Origin: Streptomyces sp. WAC08241
GTDB taxonomy: Bacteria > Actinomycetota > Actinomycetes > Streptomycetales > Streptomycetaceae
Reading direction: 5' to 3'
DNA length: 64,000 bases
NCBI GenBank assembly: GCA_007858575.1
Contig: CP042279.1
Span: forward strand, 2,232,001-2,296,000
A model generated the notes under the pieces. That model was not told the DNA's origin, did no database searches, and saw only the letters and a list, made by a program, of their open reading frames with translations. Position 1 is the stretch's first letter. The number at the start of each line of letters is the position of its first letter. The position numbers were made by a program, and so were the translations under genes. This document shows positions 63,382 through 64,000 of this stretch, piece after piece.

Positions 63382-63414
63382 CCGACGCCCCTTCCCCGTC
63401 CTTCTTGCCCCGTC

Positions 63415-64000
63415 CTACTTGCCCATCACGAGGCCGTCCTTGCCGGCGCCCCGGCTGAGCACCACCCGCCGGATCGTGTCGCGGATCCCGGCCCGGCGCG
63501 GGTCCCCGCCGTCGTCGGCGCCGAGGTTGACCACCCGGCCGCGTCCGGTGTCGAACCACTGGGGACGAACTCGGCCCGGGTGACCTCCCAGCGTCCCCCG
63601 GGGGTCCGGGGCGGGGCGAAGGTGAAGCGGCCGATGCTGCCCTGGTTGCCGCGCGGGTCGAAGGCGCCCTGGTGATCCACCATGTCGCCGGCGATCTGGT
63701 CGCCCATCCCGTAGATCACCCAGGTGCCGTTGACCTTCTCGTAGGCCTGCGGGACGTGGGCGTGGGTGCCGACGATCAGGTCGACGTCCGGGCGGCCGCC
63801 GGTCCGCGAGGCGGTCAGGGCCCGGCCGAGGGAGAGCTGCCGCTCGTCCGGCTCGGTCTGCCACTCGGTGCCCCAGTGGACGCTGACCACGACCACGTCG
63901 GCGCCGGCCGCACGGGCCGCGCGGGCGTCGGCGATCACCTTCTTCTCGTCGAGCAGCCCGACTGCTCAGGGCCGCCCCTTCGGGAGCGGGTAGCCGTTGG
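63415..64000 (-). CDS. CapA-family metallophosphatase-like protein (5' part outside window)
   Basis: The C-terminal part of a CapA/PgsA-like protein. It has ADVVVVSVHWGTEWQTEPDE, VDLIVGTHAHVPQAYEKVNG and TWVIYGMGDQIAGDMVDHQG, the conserved metallophosphatase-like blocks with HWG and GTHAH. The end reads GIRDTIRRVVLSRGAGKDGL. Breaks near 63960 and 63560. In other bacteria such proteins take part in poly-gamma-glutamate capsule export; in Streptomyces the role is unknown. The start is beyond base 64000. Confidence 0.8.
   Translation of the reverse strand, partial: QRLPAPEGAALSSRAARREEGDRRRPRGPCGRRRRGRGQRPLGHRVADRAGRAAALPRPGPDRLADRRPPGRRPDRRHPRPRPAGLREGQRHLGDLRDGRPDRRRHGGSPGRLRPARQPGQHRPLHLRPAPDPRGTLGGHPGRVRPQWFDTGRGRVVNLGADDGGDPRRAGIRDTIRRVVLSRGAGKDGLVMGK

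Overview
The window is very GC-rich actinobacterial DNA and almost certainly Streptomyces chromosome. Codon use is strongly G/C in third position, GTG starts are common, and short overlaps (ATGA, GTGA, TGATG) couple many genes. The gene set is typical of the genus: melC1-melC2 tyrosinase, egtABCD for ergothioneine, a PAS-GGDEF-EAL protein like RmdA, an SdhCAB complex with a LysR partner, ornithine-lipid genes, a LuxR-family LAL regulator and a class F sortase. From memory, the order trx ... egt ... ols/sdh/LysR/GGDEF-EAL resembles one arm of the S. coelicolor chromosome. No rRNA, tRNA, CRISPR array, insertion sequence or integrase was recognised.

A warning for every reader: most conserved genes are broken by +1/-1 frame changes, roughly a hundred by my reading. 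This includes housekeeping genes such as sdhA and sdhB. Where the expected codons can be reconstructed, the defect is usually one G or C missing from a G/C run. I read these as base-calling undercalls, not gene decay, so broken genes are given here as single CDS spans with the breaks noted.

Layout. 1-4.7 kb: PucR-type regulator (cut by the window edge), Asp/Glu racemase, PLP decarboxylase, DUF6058-like protein. 4.9-7.6 kb: pirin, a TPR protein, and a DUF6153/DUF305 pair. 7.7-13.1 kb: a TetR regulator facing an NCS1 permease-amidohydrolase operon across a perfect 17-bp inverted repeat, then a FAD disulfide oxidoreductase. 13.2-18.4 kb: thioredoxin, thiolase, alpha/beta hydrolase, an NfeD-like/flotillin pair and an unlisted 55-residue protein. 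18.5-27.5 kb: a PARG-like protein, egtABCD, the ornithine-lipid pair olsB-olsA, an orphan DasA-like lipoprotein with DasR-type operators, and dodecin.

27.5-35.6 kb: HAD phosphatase, AraC regulator, and a LAL regulator with an unstable linker followed by a sugar ABC importer that has no ATPase gene. 35.7-43.4 kb: an eight-gene leftward operon (YcaC-like hydrolase, DoxX, Dps, FAD oxidoreductase, haloperoxidase-like hydrolase, esterase, amidohydrolase, YaaH-like carrier). 43.8-49.6 kb: GNAT, lysyl-oxidase-like copper protein, MFS exporter, tyrosinase and its chaperone. 49.9-57.4 kb: sdhCAB, LysR, RmdA-like protein and a coupled methyltransferase. 57.8-64 kb: an envelope cluster (His/Pro-rich anchored protein, DUF4239 protein, two paralogous anchored secreted proteins, class F sortase), then polysaccharide deacetylase, universal stress protein and a CapA-like protein cut by the window edge.
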